Below, piece after piece: positions 1-7,906 of a DNA stretch of 64,000 nt. The position numbers and the translations under genes are program-made. Source of the stretch: an uncultured Victivallales bacterium (lineage in GTDB: Bacteria; Verrucomicrobiota; Lentisphaeria; Oligosphaerales; JAFGRS01); contig CAILUI010000217.1 in the NCBI GenBank assembly GCA_903837355.1, positions 19,867 to 83,866 of the forward strand, given 5' to 3'. The notes beneath the pieces were generated by a model. That model was given only the letters and a program-made list of their open reading frames with translations, did not search any database and had not been told where the DNA came from. Each line of letters begins with the position of its first letter. Positions within the stretch are counted from its first letter, which is position 1.

Positions 1-205
1 AGACATCGCGGCCGCAGAGCATGCCGGCGTAGCCAGGCGGAGTCGGGATATGCGGGCTGAAGCTGTCCTCAAACAGCGTCCCTTCGGCGGCCAGACGGTC
101 GATGTGGGGGCTGGTGAGGCGAGGGTACCCGTAGCAGGACAGGTGGTCCCGCCGCAACGAGTCGATGCCCAGGAAGAGGATGTTCGGCTTCAGAATCTTC
201 GCCAT
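1..205 (-). CDS. Sulfatase / alkaline-phosphatase-superfamily protein, N-terminal part only
   Basis: Reading leftward from ATG at 205, about 68 residues are visible before the window edge, so the C-terminal part is missing. The start MAKILKPNILFLGIDSLRRD is the N-terminal strand of the sulfatase/phosphodiesterase fold with its first metal-binding Asp. It is followed by a typical HLSCYGY...SPHIDRLAAEGTLFEDSF block. An AGGAG lies 8 nt before the ATG. Aligned on the terminal GR, the usual C-x-P-S-R activation motif reads TPPGYAG, so the formylglycine Cys/Ser position appears to be Thr and the Arg appears to be Tyr. This argues against a classic FGly sulfatase and for a Thr-nucleophile phosphodiesterase-type or inactive member. 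Superfamily assignment is firm; substrate is unknown. The frame is absent from the ORF track because it runs off the edge. Confidence 0.85.
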   Translation of the reverse strand, partial: MAKILKPNILFLGIDSLRRDHLSCYGYPRLTSPHIDRLAAEGTLFEDSFSPHIPTPPGYAGMLCGRDV

Positions 206-400
206 CTGCGGATCTCCTGTGTTTGCCCGACTGACCGCCCTGACCGCGGGGGCCCTGAGTAGCGATGGACCGACACTGGCTGGGTACCGTAGCTTCGGGT
301 CATGCACTTGGCGAGGGCTCGGCCAGGCGGACAGCGCACCGGCCGGTCACCGGCCCATCAGCTTGAGCTTGAGCTCGAGCTCGACGTAGTACTGGAAGTC
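206..400. other. Intergenic stretch, divergent between sulfatase-like gene and toxin-antitoxin promoter
   Basis: There is no credible gene here. It contains a short AGCTTGAGCTTGAGCTCGAGCTCG simple repeat near 359-384. Antisense ORFs over this stretch are low-complexity shadows. Confidence 0.5.
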
Positions 401-429
401 TTGACAGGGGCAGCAAGAAGTGGGATATT
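401..429 (+). promoter_or_regulatory. Sigma70-type promoter of the toxin-antitoxin pair
   Basis: A perfect -35 TTGACA (401-406) is followed after 17 nt by GATATT (424-429). The predicted transcription start falls at about 436, on the A of the antitoxin ATG. No Shine-Dalgarno is visible, so the mRNA may be leaderless. Confidence 0.55.
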
Positions 430-435
430 CCCACT
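419..435. promoter_or_regulatory. Palindromic operator overlapping the -10 box
   Basis: AGTGGGA-TAT-TCCCACT is a perfect 7-bp inverted repeat with a 3-nt centre. It covers the -10 and abuts the start codon. This is the expected position for autorepression by the antitoxin or the antitoxin-toxin complex. Confidence 0.55.
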
Positions 436-669
436 ATGAATACGGCCTTGGTGGATGCCAAGAAGCGGATCGTGGTGCGCCCGGGGAAACCCGGTGAGGT
501 CTATGATGTCCAGTGCCAGAGCCCCGGGCGACTGCTTCTGGTTCGCCTCGAGCGTCCGGTGAGAGTGGAGTCCATGGACCGACGAGATTGCCTCGCGGCG
601 ATGGAGAAGGCGCCGTTGCGGCCAAGGATGTCCTGGGAAGAATTGCGGCGCATGACCCGCGAACCATGA
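436..669 (+). CDS. Antitoxin, AbrB/VapB-like (77 aa)
   Basis: This is a small protein whose N-terminus (ALVDAKKRIVVRPGKPGEVYDVQ) looks like an AbrB/SpoVT swapped-hairpin DNA-binding domain. The C-terminal tail (MSWEELRRMTREP) is charged and resembles a toxin-binding tail. Its stop overlaps the start of the PIN gene as ATGA (666-669), giving translational coupling in the usual antitoxin-first order. The start at 436 is the first ATG after a strong promoter and sits next to a palindrome, which suggests autoregulation and a leaderless message. Family assignment rests on size, context and the N-terminal pattern rather than on a diagnostic motif. Confidence 0.7.
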   Translation: MNTALVDAKKRIVVRPGKPGEVYDVQCQSPGRLLLVRLERPVRVESMDRRDCLAAMEKAPLRPRMSWEELRRMTREP

Positions 670-1082
670 CGCTGCTGGACACCAACGTGCTTGTCTATGC
701 GTGTGACCCGGCCTCGCCCCACGCGGCATGGGCAAAGGAAGTAATCGTCGCTGCGGTCACCGGGGACGGTGCCGCAATCAACGCCGTAGGGTTGGCCGAA
801 ATCTGTGTGGGTGACGCTGAGCCGGAAACCGTCGCCGACCGGATCCGGAGCTGGGGCGTGGAGATCCTGGACGTCCCTTCGGCTGCCGCCGAAGTCTGCT
901 CGGAAGCCTATCGGCGTTACGGTGCTCGAAGGCGCTCCCAGTCCGGCCTGGCAACTGCAGCCGTGCCGCTGCCGGACTTCTTCATCGGGGCCCACGCCAA
1001 GATCATGGGCTGGGACATCGCCACTGCCGACAGCGACCGGTTCCGCACCTACTTCCCATCCGTTCGGCTCAAGACGCCCTGA
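666..1082 (+). CDS. PIN-domain ribonuclease toxin (VapC-like, 138 aa)
   Basis: The protein starts MTLLDTNVLVYACDP, the classic PIN opening with the first acidic residue at D5. Further acidic residues sit at E45 (GLAEICVGD), D104 (PLPDFFIGAHA) and D122/D124 (IATADSDRFRTYFP). These match the four-acid Mg-dependent RNase site of VapC toxins. The ORF-track start at 513 is rejected because ATG 666 overlaps the antitoxin stop and gives a protein of normal VapC length. The predicted role is cleavage of cellular RNA when antitoxin is lost. The 3' end overlaps the stop of the opposite-strand FGE fragment by 14 bp. Confidence 0.88.
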   Translation: MTLLDTNVLVYACDPASPHAAWAKEVIVAAVTGDGAAINAVGLAEICVGDAEPETVADRIRSWGVEILDVPSAAAEVCSEAYRRYGARRRSQSGLATAAVPLPDFFIGAHAKIMGWDIATADSDRFRTYFPSVRLKTP

Positions 1083-1824
1083 TGCCACGAGGCCCAACTG
1101 CCGCTTCGGTAGGCAGGCGGAACTCTCTTCCCCACGCAGCAGACGACCCATTCGCACGGGCGTTCAGCTTGGCGGCAAAGCCCTGGCAGTCGTCCCAACT
1201 GACCTGTTCCACCGGCGCCCGCAGCCCGGCGTCCCTGAACTTCGGCGGATTGCCGCCCATGACCTGCTGCCACTGCTCCTGCGTCACCTCATACTTGCCC
1301 AGCCAGAAGCCCTTGGTCAGGGTGACGCGATGCTGCACCTCGTCGCTATCGCGCCCGCTCTCGCCGACCGGACTGCCCATGATGAACTCGCCCGGTGGAC
1401 ACCAGACGAACTCCATGGTCACCCCGTTGCCGAGGTCGAACGTCTGCTCCTTGACCGCCTGGCTCGCCTTGACCGCGACGCGCAGCGCCGCGGGGTCGTC
1501 ATCCTCTAGCGGTACGACGCCAAGCAGCTTCCACACCACGATCACGCGCACCTCGACGTCGGTCGCCTCCGCGTAGACCTTCTTGAGCAGTTTCACATCG
1601 ACCAACTGACCGACGGCCAGACGCCGGACCTCCACGTCCGTATCCGCAATGGCCAGTCGCGCCAGCTCCGCCTGGTCCGTCACCACCCACACCGCACGGG
1701 CCGTGGCCTCATAGCGCTGACGAGCGACCCCGGCCACGACCAGCTTCGCGCACCACGACGCCATACCGTAGCACAAAGCTGCTGAGTCCGCCTCGCGTCT
1801 GGACGATGCCGGGAACGGTGGCAT
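1069..1824 (-). pseudogene. Truncated HEAT-repeat plus formylglycine-generating-enzyme (SUMF1)-like fragment
   Basis: The frame holds short HEAT-like repeats (AELARLAIADTDVEVRRLAV; DVEVRVIVVWKL). An FGE-sulfatase domain begins at MEFVWCPPGEFIMGSPVGES and runs through FWLGKYEVTQEQWQQVMG to the core FRLPTEA. There the conserved continuation (normally EWEYA) is replaced by AVGPRGIRAS and a stop. The C-terminal half of the fold, with its copper-binding cysteines and substrate site, is absent. The break lies right beside the PIN gene end, so a deletion or insertion of the TA cassette may have cut it. The N-terminal boundary is also unclear. I regard it as a non-functional remnant. Confidence 0.7.
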
Positions 1825-3210
1825 ATGGAGTGCGGTGGCAGAGCCCTGCTGGCCAGCAGGAAGCCCTGCTCAACGGTCAGACGGCGGTGGCGGCCCCGGA
1901 GCGGGATGGCACGCCCTCGCTGGCGGCCCTGGAGACGGCGATCACCGGCTGGGCGAGCGCCCGCATGAATGCCGCGCCGGCACCCCTGTACATCGTCCTC
2001 GTCAACCACGGCAGCATCGGCGCCTTCCATATCGGCCGTGACCTGCTGACACCGACCGCACTGGACCGCATGCTGGACACGTTGCAGGACGTGAAGCTCA
2101 CCGACCCGGTGGCCCGACAGCAGCAGGTGGTCGTCGTCCTCGGTTCGTGCCACTCCGGCAGCTTCATCCGTACCCTTTCCGCCAACAAGCGCATCGTGAT
2201 CGCGGCGGCCGACACCTGGGAGTCCTCATACCGTGGCGCCAGCCAGGCCGGCGAGCTGAACCCGGACGGCGAATACTTCGTTTCCACCCTCTTCCACGAA
2301 CTCACCCGCACCGATAACAGCCTGTTCGCAGCCTTCCAGGTGGCCGCCGACGCGGCGCGGGAACGGGCCATCTGCACGACGCCGGTGGCACCGCCTTCCG
2401 GCCCGCTCTGGATCCAGGACAGCTTGAGCTTCCAGCACTGTGTCAACTACGTCATCGCCAACGGCGACGACACCTACACCTACCGCTTTACCAGCGCTTC
2501 GCGGGGCGGCGTCCCGAGGCCGCTGACCCACATCGTTTTCGAACTGCCGGCAGGCGTCAGCCTCGTGGGCGCACCCAGCAGCCAATACAGCCACGCCTGG
2601 AGCGTCGGCCCCGACGCCGCCACCGGGGTCACCGGAGTCAGGTTCCTGGCCGATGCTACCTACCGCCTCGGGGCGCAACTCGGCGCGGCAGAGAGCGAGT
2701 GGTTCCAGTTCACGGTGGGGAAGTTCGTGGAGAAGGTGACGAACCGGTCACGCCGAAGCCGAGGTCCTGGTCAGCGACGACCGCGAACTGGCCAGCGTGC
2801 TCATCAATGGCAAGGCTGCCGAAGGCGGGACGGACCCGCGGCGGGTCGTCGTAAAGAGCGCACCGCGGTGACGACAGAAGAGTATTTCCTCGAGGTGGAA
2901 GTGCACGGCCGGGGCGGCATCAAACTGACGGGCGTACGCCTGAACGACGGCAGCGAAGAATTCGCAGATGCGCTTCATCTTCATCCCTGCGGCAAAGCAG
3001 AACGACCCGCTGTTGGCCGAGCCCATCACGGTCGAAGCGGAGGCGAGCGCCGCGGGGGATCGCAGCGCCACGGCTGACGGCGAACGGGGCTCGGCGGCAC
3101 TGGTGGAGGGGGTGGTCGTCCGCCTCGACGACCGCCAGTGCGTGGTCGATATCCGTCCCGCCAGCGCGGCGGCGAAGCTCGGCAAAGGCGACCTTGCGGT
3201 GCTGCGCTGA
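1806..3210 (+). pseudogene. Frameshifted C13 (legumain/caspase-like) peptidase remnant
   Basis: The first frame (1806-2740) carries a C13/CD-clan core. The catalytic His is in PLYIVLVNHGSIGAF (H68) and the catalytic Cys in VVVLGSCHSGSF (C115), with an LDRMLDTLQ helix between them as in bacterial C13 proteins. After about 2740 the reading moves through at least two more frames: HAEAEVLVSDDRELASVLING until a stop at 2871, then TTEEYFLEVEVHGRGGIKLTGVRL, then MRFIFIPAAKQNDP to 3210. Each segment looks like real secreted-protein sequence. No signal peptide or upstream part is present, so the 5' end also appears lost. I infer a decayed gene; sequencing indels would be the alternative. Confidence 0.65.
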
Positions 3211-3229
3211 GCCAGGCCGCGCCGCGCCC

Positions 3230-4810
3230 TCAGAGCAGCACGTCGAATGCCCGTACGGGCTGCACGATCCCTTTGAGTACCTGCTGGCCCAGATCAACGG
3301 TCGGGAAACGACCGCCTAGAGCCCGCTGGGTCGCCTCCCCAATAACGATGCTGCCCGGTTTCGCGACCAGAGCCTGGAGACGCGCCGCGATGTTGACCGT
3401 GTTGCCGACCACGGTGTACTCCACCCGGCGCGCCGAACCGATATCCCCCGCCACCACCAGACCGGTATTGATCCCGATGCGGACGTGGACATCCTCATCC
3501 TCGAGCTGCGTCGCCGCATTGCGCTCAAGCAGGTGCCGCCGCATCGCCAGAGCGCACTGGACGGCCCGCGCGGCGTGGTCAGGAACGTCGGCGGGAGCGC
3601 CAAAAATGGCCATGACTGCGTCACCGATGAACTTGTCCAGGGTCCCTTCATGGTCGAAGATGATGTCCACCATATCCGAGAAGAAACGGTTCAGGAAGCG
3701 GGCCACGTCCCGCGGCGGCATGCCCTCGCTACGCGTGGAAAAGCCGACAATGTCGGCAAACAGAACGGTCACCTCGCGCTCCGTAGGCTCCAGGAGTCCC
3801 TTGCTCTGGCCGGCCACGATGCGCTCGACCAGGCTGGGCGAGTGGTAGCGCATGAGCTGTTCACGGAGGGCCGCCTCCTCCTGCACCCGCGTCCGCAGAC
3901 GAGCCTGCTCGATCGCCGCCGCCGCGACATGGGCGAGCAGAGTAAGGAAGTGCAGATGGTGCTCGTCGAGACGCACGCGGCGCGTCTTGGAGTCCGCAAA
4001 CACCACCCCGACCGTGGCGTCGCCGGCCCACAAGGGCACGCACATGACGGAGCAAATCCCCTGAACGAAGATGCTCTCTCCGCCGAAACGCGGGTCGTCC
4101 TGAGCGTCCAGCGTGAGGATCGATTCGCGCCGCCGCAAGGCCCGCAGAGCAATGTCCGTGCTGATCGTACCGATGGCCTCGGCGCCGGACTGGTGCCGGG
4201 CCAGCTTCGGCACCAAGGTGTCGGTCTTCGCATCGTGGAGCAGGAGGAACACGTTCTCCACAGGAACGTGGGCGAACACCAAATGCACCACACGCTCGAA
4301 CAGCTCCTCCATCGACGTCAGCCGGAGCAGGCTCTCGGCAACGTTCACCAGGCCCGCCAGAGCCGCCGCGGCTTCGGGTGCCCACAACTGCGCCCCGGAA
4401 GAGGCGGTGGACATCCCGTGCGAGATCAGCTCCGCATTCAGAACGATGCTGCCATCGTCATCGAGAGTTCCCTGCCCTGTTCCCGCCAGCATCCGCGCGG
4501 ACGTGGGTTCCACGTCGGCGGGCGGATCACGAAAGAGGATCCGAATGTCGCCGAGTTGCAGTTCGTCACCGTCGCGGAGGACGCTGTCGCTGGCCTGGGA
4601 TCCGTTCACCCGAGTGCCATTCTGACTGCCGCCGTCACGGACACACCACCCCTGCGGAACGCGGAAGACGATGGCATGGCGGCGAGAGACGCTGTGGTCG
4701 GCAAGGCGGGCATCGTTATCGGCGGAGCGGCCGCAACGGCAGGTATCGCCGCGCAACGGGAGCTCATGGTGCCCAGCGCCGTCATCCCAGCTCAGAATGG
4801 CCATCGTCAT
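3230..4810 (-). CDS. FHA-GAF-class III adenylate/guanylate cyclase (526 aa)
   Basis: The domains in order are as follows. FHA, about residues 15-105, has CRCGRSADNDARLADHSVSRRHA and GSQNGTRVNG. GAF, about 150-320, includes SVMCVPLWAGDATVGVVFADS. A class III nucleotide cyclase, about 345-526, has FADIVGFSTRSEG and FIGDAVMAIFGAP supplying the two metal aspartates, and VEYTVVGNTVNIAARLQ. LDKFIGD (Lys) and YTVVGNTVN (Thr) favour ATP as substrate. It is a cytosolic signal integrator linking phosphothreonine recognition and small-ligand sensing to cAMP production. The ORF-track start at 5032 is extended; ATG 4810 or 4804 follows GGGAAAGAGG. No regulator or cAMP receptor is visible nearby. Confidence 0.9.
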   Translation of the reverse strand: MTMAILSWDDGAGHHELPLRGDTCRCGRSADNDARLADHSVSRRHAIVFRVPQGWCVRDGGSQNGTRVNGSQASDSVLRDGDELQLGDIRILFRDPPADVEPTSARMLAGTGQGTLDDDGSIVLNAELISHGMSTASSGAQLWAPEAAAALAGLVNVAESLLRLTSMEELFERVVHLVFAHVPVENVFLLLHDAKTDTLVPKLARHQSGAEAIGTISTDIALRALRRRESILTLDAQDDPRFGGESIFVQGICSVMCVPLWAGDATVGVVFADSKTRRVRLDEHHLHFLTLLAHVAAAAIEQARLRTRVQEEAALREQLMRYHSPSLVERIVAGQSKGLLEPTEREVTVLFADIVGFSTRSEGMPPRDVARFLNRFFSDMVDIIFDHEGTLDKFIGDAVMAIFGAPADVPDHAARAVQCALAMRRHLLERNAATQLEDEDVHVRIGINTGLVVAGDIGSARRVEYTVVGNTVNIAARLQALVAKPGSIVIGEATQRALGGRFPTVDLGQQVLKGIVQPVRAFDVLL

Positions 4811-4964
4811 CCTCTTTCCCTGTCGCGAGGCCCGGGACCCCGCCTGCGACTCTGCGGGCTGTGCCTCGTGGCAGACACCCCGAACCGTAATCCCGGTCGC
4901 GGAGTAGTGCAACGCTGCCGCAGGCGCATACAGGGCTGTTCCAAGATCGCGGTTCCCGCTACGG

Positions 4965-5000
4965 GTGAGCGCGTGAGAACGTGAAAGCGTGGATTCGTGA
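4965..5000 (+). repeat. 8-bp tandem repeat GTGANNNC, left arm
   Basis: Successive octamers read GTGAGCGC, GTGAGAAC, GTGAAAGC, GTGGATTC, then GTGA: four full units and a half unit in exact 8-bp phase. It pairs with the oppositely oriented arm at 5029-5056. Confidence 0.7.
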
Positions 5001-5028
5001 CAGACGGCCGGCACACGCGCCGTAAGCC

Positions 5029-5056
5029 TCACGCAATCACGCTCTCACGCTTTCAC
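5029..5056 (-). repeat. 8-bp tandem repeat GTGANNGC, right (inverted) arm
   Basis: On the minus strand this reads GTGAAAGC, GTGAGAGC, GTGATTGC, GTGA. GTGAAAGCGTG (4981-4991) and CACGCTTTCAC (5046-5056) are perfectly complementary. The whole forms an inverted array pair around a 28-bp centre that contains no gene. Confidence 0.7.
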
Positions 5057-5346
5057 CGTGCCGGTGACCAACACCGATGGTCGTTGGGAAAACGGAACCG
5101 CCCTGAGGCGCATACCCCGACCCGCAAGCCAGCGACTTGTACCGCGGCGGAAGCAGCCTTGCGACCTCCCGGCGGCGCCGCCGACGCGCCCCCATTGCCG
5201 CTTGGCGCTATACTACTGGCGCGCCCACGACGAACTCGCGAGACCGCCGCCTCGCGGCCCGTTGGCGCGCCCGTTGCCGGCGGCCCCCTGGGGTCCCCGG
5301 CCGGACTCAGTCCTGAGCCTGCCCAGCCAGCCGCCAAGGAGACACG

Positions 5347-7782
5347 ATGACCGTTCGTGCCGTTGTTCTCGGACTGCTCGGGGCGGCCCTACTGTGCGCC
5401 TTCACCTTCTTCAACGACATGGTGATGGGCGGTACCTTTTTGGTCGGGAACTTCCTGCCGGTGACCGTCTTCGGCGGGCTGGTGTTGTTCATGATGCTGG
5501 TCAACCCCCTGCTGCAGCGGCTCGGGCAGGGGGCGGCTCTGCGGGGCAGCGAGCTCTCGGTGATCGTGGCGTTGGTGCTCTGCGCCTGCTATGTGCCGGG
5601 GCGGGGTCTCATGCATCAGTTCACGACCTTCCTGATGCTGCCCCACCACTACGCCAAGACGACCCCAGGGTGGCAAGGCCAACCGGCGGCCATCCAGCCC
5701 GAGCAGGTGACCGATGCCTCGCGCCTCCGCCAGCAACTGGCGCACCACCTGACCGGCGCGAGTGGGGAATGGCGCGCTCTGCGCACCCTCGCCACTCCTG
5801 ACCTGCTGGCCGCGCTGCGCGCCGAGCCGCTGGCGGAGCCGCCGAGCGCGGCAACCTGTCAGCAGGTGCTGGCCGGCCTCAATGCGTTGCTCGAGAACCC
5901 GGCCGCTGCCGCCGCGATCCGCCAGGGCGTTTCCCCCCTGCCCCCCTACGCGCAACGGCTACGCACCCAGGTTGGCGACCTGGACGCTGAGGCCGCGCGC
6001 GATCTCACCCGGGCGTTCCTCGACGTCGCCCTCGCCGAGGCCCTGGCCCCACGCCTGCCGGCCGTGCTGCGGCAGGCCCCGCCGACGATGCTGGCCGATC
6101 CGGCCTACGACCAGGCTCTGGGGACCGGCGGCGCGCAGGCGCTGGAGGGCTTCGTCAACAGCATCGCCGTCGGCGATGAGCCCATCCGCTTCGTGGATGT
6201 CCCCTGGGGCGCCTGGCGTCGAACCCTGTGCTTCTGGTTGCCCCTGATCATGACCATCTGCATCGGCGCGGCGGGGCTGTCGCTGGTGATCCACCGCCAG
6301 TGGGCCAGTCACGAGCGGCTTCCCTACCCCACCATCGAGTTCGCCGCCGCGCTGCTCCCGGACGCCGCGGGGCGCCCGAGCCCGGTCTTCCGCAACCGGC
6401 TGTTCTGGCTGGGGGCGGCAACGGTCTTCCTGGTGCATATGAACAACTACGCCTGCGCCTGGTGGCCAGAGACCCTGATCCCGTTTCGCACCCAACTCAG
6501 CTTCACGCCGTTCCTCGAACTGTTCCCGGTCTACAACCGCTCGGGAATCGCCGTCTGGCAGATGTTCAACCCGACCCTCTACTTCACCGTCATCGGCTTC
6601 GCCTACTTCCTCAGTTCCGACGTCGCCCTGTCGCTGGGTCTGGCACCCTACGTCTTCGGCGCGGTGACCGGGGCGCTGGCCGGGTACGGCGTCGCCATCA
6701 ACGGCCCGATGCTGCTGCCGCATGCCAGCAATTTCCTGTACGCGGGCGCCTACTGCGGCATGTTCCTGGTCCTGGCGTACAGCGGCAGGCGTTACTACAG
6801 CAACGTCTTCCGGCGCTCAGTGGGCCTGTCTGCGGGCGATGTGGTGGAGACCTCGGCCGTGTGGGGTGCCCGCGCCTTCCTGGCGGCGATCGCCCTGTTC
6901 GTCATGCAGATGTCACGCGTCGGGCTGCAATGGCCATTTGGGCTGCTCTACGCGCTGATCATGGTGGTTCTGCTGGTCGTCATCAGCCGCCTCCTGGCCG
7001 AGGCCGGCGTCTTCTACCTGCACTCCTACTTCTTCCCATGCGCCGTACTCTGGGGCTTCCTGGGGACGAAAGCGATCGGCCCTGACCAGATGCTGATCAT
7101 GGCCATGCTCTCCTCGGTGTTGCTGATCGATCCCCGCGAGGCCTTCATGCCCTACGTCGTCTCGGCCCTGCGCATCACCGACCAGGCCCGTTGCCGTCTG
7201 GGGCGGCTCGCGCTCTGCGGCGTCACCGCCCTGGCCATCGGCCTGGCGGTCGGGGTCCCCGCCACCATCTACCTGCAGTACCAGCACGGGGCCATCCGCA
7301 CGGGCGACGGTTGGACAATGTGGTCCGTGCCGCACTTCGCCTTCGACGCCAGCAGCCAGGTCCGGCAGGCCCTGTCGGCCCAGGCGGCCCTGCCGGCCGT
7401 GGATGATAGGTCACCCTGGCAGCGCTTCCGCCAGGCCTCCGCGGCGCCGGCAAGCCTGATCGCCTTCGCCACTACCTTCGCCCTGGTCATCCTCTTTACC
7501 CTCTGCCGGCACCGTTTCGCCTGGTGGCCCATCCACCCTCTGCTGTTCCTGGTACTCGGGACCTGGCAGAGTTGTGTACTGGGCTTCTCCTTCTTCATCG
7601 GCTGGCTGATCAAGAAGTCCGTCACCAAGTACGGAGGCGCCGCCCTGTACGCCCGCCTCAGACCCCTGATGATCGGCCTCATCGCCGGCGAGATGCTGGC
7701 CTGCCTCGTGCCCATGATCATCGGCGCTCTCTACTACGCCTGGACCGGTACCCCGCCCAAGACCTTCGCCCTCTTCCGCTGA
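5347..7782 (+). CDS. DUF6785/DUF6784-type (OPT-like) multipass membrane protein (811 aa)
   Basis: This is a large polytopic protein. Hydrophobic helices occur at the N-terminus (RAVVLGLLGAALLCAFTFF; TVFGGLVLFMMLV), followed by a soluble loop of about 200 residues and then many more helices, ending in a C-terminal pair before TPPKTFALFR. The motif GQGAALRGSELSVIVALVL and the overall plan resemble the DUF6785/DUF6784 membrane family of polysaccharide-degrading bacteria, which has weak similarity to oligopeptide transporters. Substrate and mechanism are unknown to me. The start is fixed by AAGGAG 7 nt before ATG 5347. It is transcribed alone, with a convergent neighbour downstream. Confidence 0.75.
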   Translation: MTVRAVVLGLLGAALLCAFTFFNDMVMGGTFLVGNFLPVTVFGGLVLFMMLVNPLLQRLGQGAALRGSELSVIVALVLCACYVPGRGLMHQFTTFLMLPHHYAKTTPGWQGQPAAIQPEQVTDASRLRQQLAHHLTGASGEWRALRTLATPDLLAALRAEPLAEPPSAATCQQVLAGLNALLENPAAAAAIRQGVSPLPPYAQRLRTQVGDLDAEAARDLTRAFLDVALAEALAPRLPAVLRQAPPTMLADPAYDQALGTGGAQALEGFVNSIAVGDEPIRFVDVPWGAWRRTLCFWLPLIMTICIGAAGLSLVIHRQWASHERLPYPTIEFAAALLPDAAGRPSPVFRNRLFWLGAATVFLVHMNNYACAWWPETLIPFRTQLSFTPFLELFPVYNRSGIAVWQMFNPTLYFTVIGFAYFLSSDVALSLGLAPYVFGAVTGALAGYGVAINGPMLLPHASNFLYAGAYCGMFLVLAYSGRRYYSNVFRRSVGLSAGDVVETSAVWGARAFLAAIALFVMQMSRVGLQWPFGLLYALIMVVLLVVISRLLAEAGVFYLHSYFFPCAVLWGFLGTKAIGPDQMLIMAMLSSVLLIDPREAFMPYVVSALRITDQARCRLGRLALCGVTALAIGLAVGVPATIYLQYQHGAIRTGDGWTMWSVPHFAFDASSQVRQALSAQAALPAVDDRSPWQRFRQASAAPASLIAFATTFALVILFTLCRHRFAWWPIHPLLFLVLGTWQSCVLGFSFFIGWLIKKSVTKYGGAALYARLRPLMIGLIAGEMLACLVPMIIGALYYAWTGTPPKTFALFR

Positions 7783-7906
7783 GGGCAAAGAACGCGATGT
7801 GACGTGGGCCGCCACGGCGCGCTGGCACGGGGGCACGAAGCGCCGCTCAAGCCAGCGCCTGAGGATGGACGCTGACGCACGGTCGACGGCTATTGGCAGT
7901 CACAAC

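Larger units (their letters stand above)
4811..5346. other. Long divergent intergenic region (536 bp)
   Basis: No gene is supported here. It separates the cyclase (leftward) from the DUF6785-type gene (rightward) and must hold both promoters. A TATACT that could be a -10 for the rightward gene lies at 5209-5214 without a clear -35. The notable content is the inverted pair of 8-bp repeat arrays at 4965-5056. Confidence 0.6.

Noticed and set aside
359-384. AGCTTGAGCTTGAGCTCGAGCTCG simple repeat as a mobile-element end
   Set aside because: Short, no matching partner or target duplication; treated as simple sequence.
1806-3077. Intact 423-aa peptidase
   Set aside because: After about residue 310 the frame becomes Arg/Gly-rich noise while the genuine sequence continues in other frames, so it is annotated as a frameshifted remnant.
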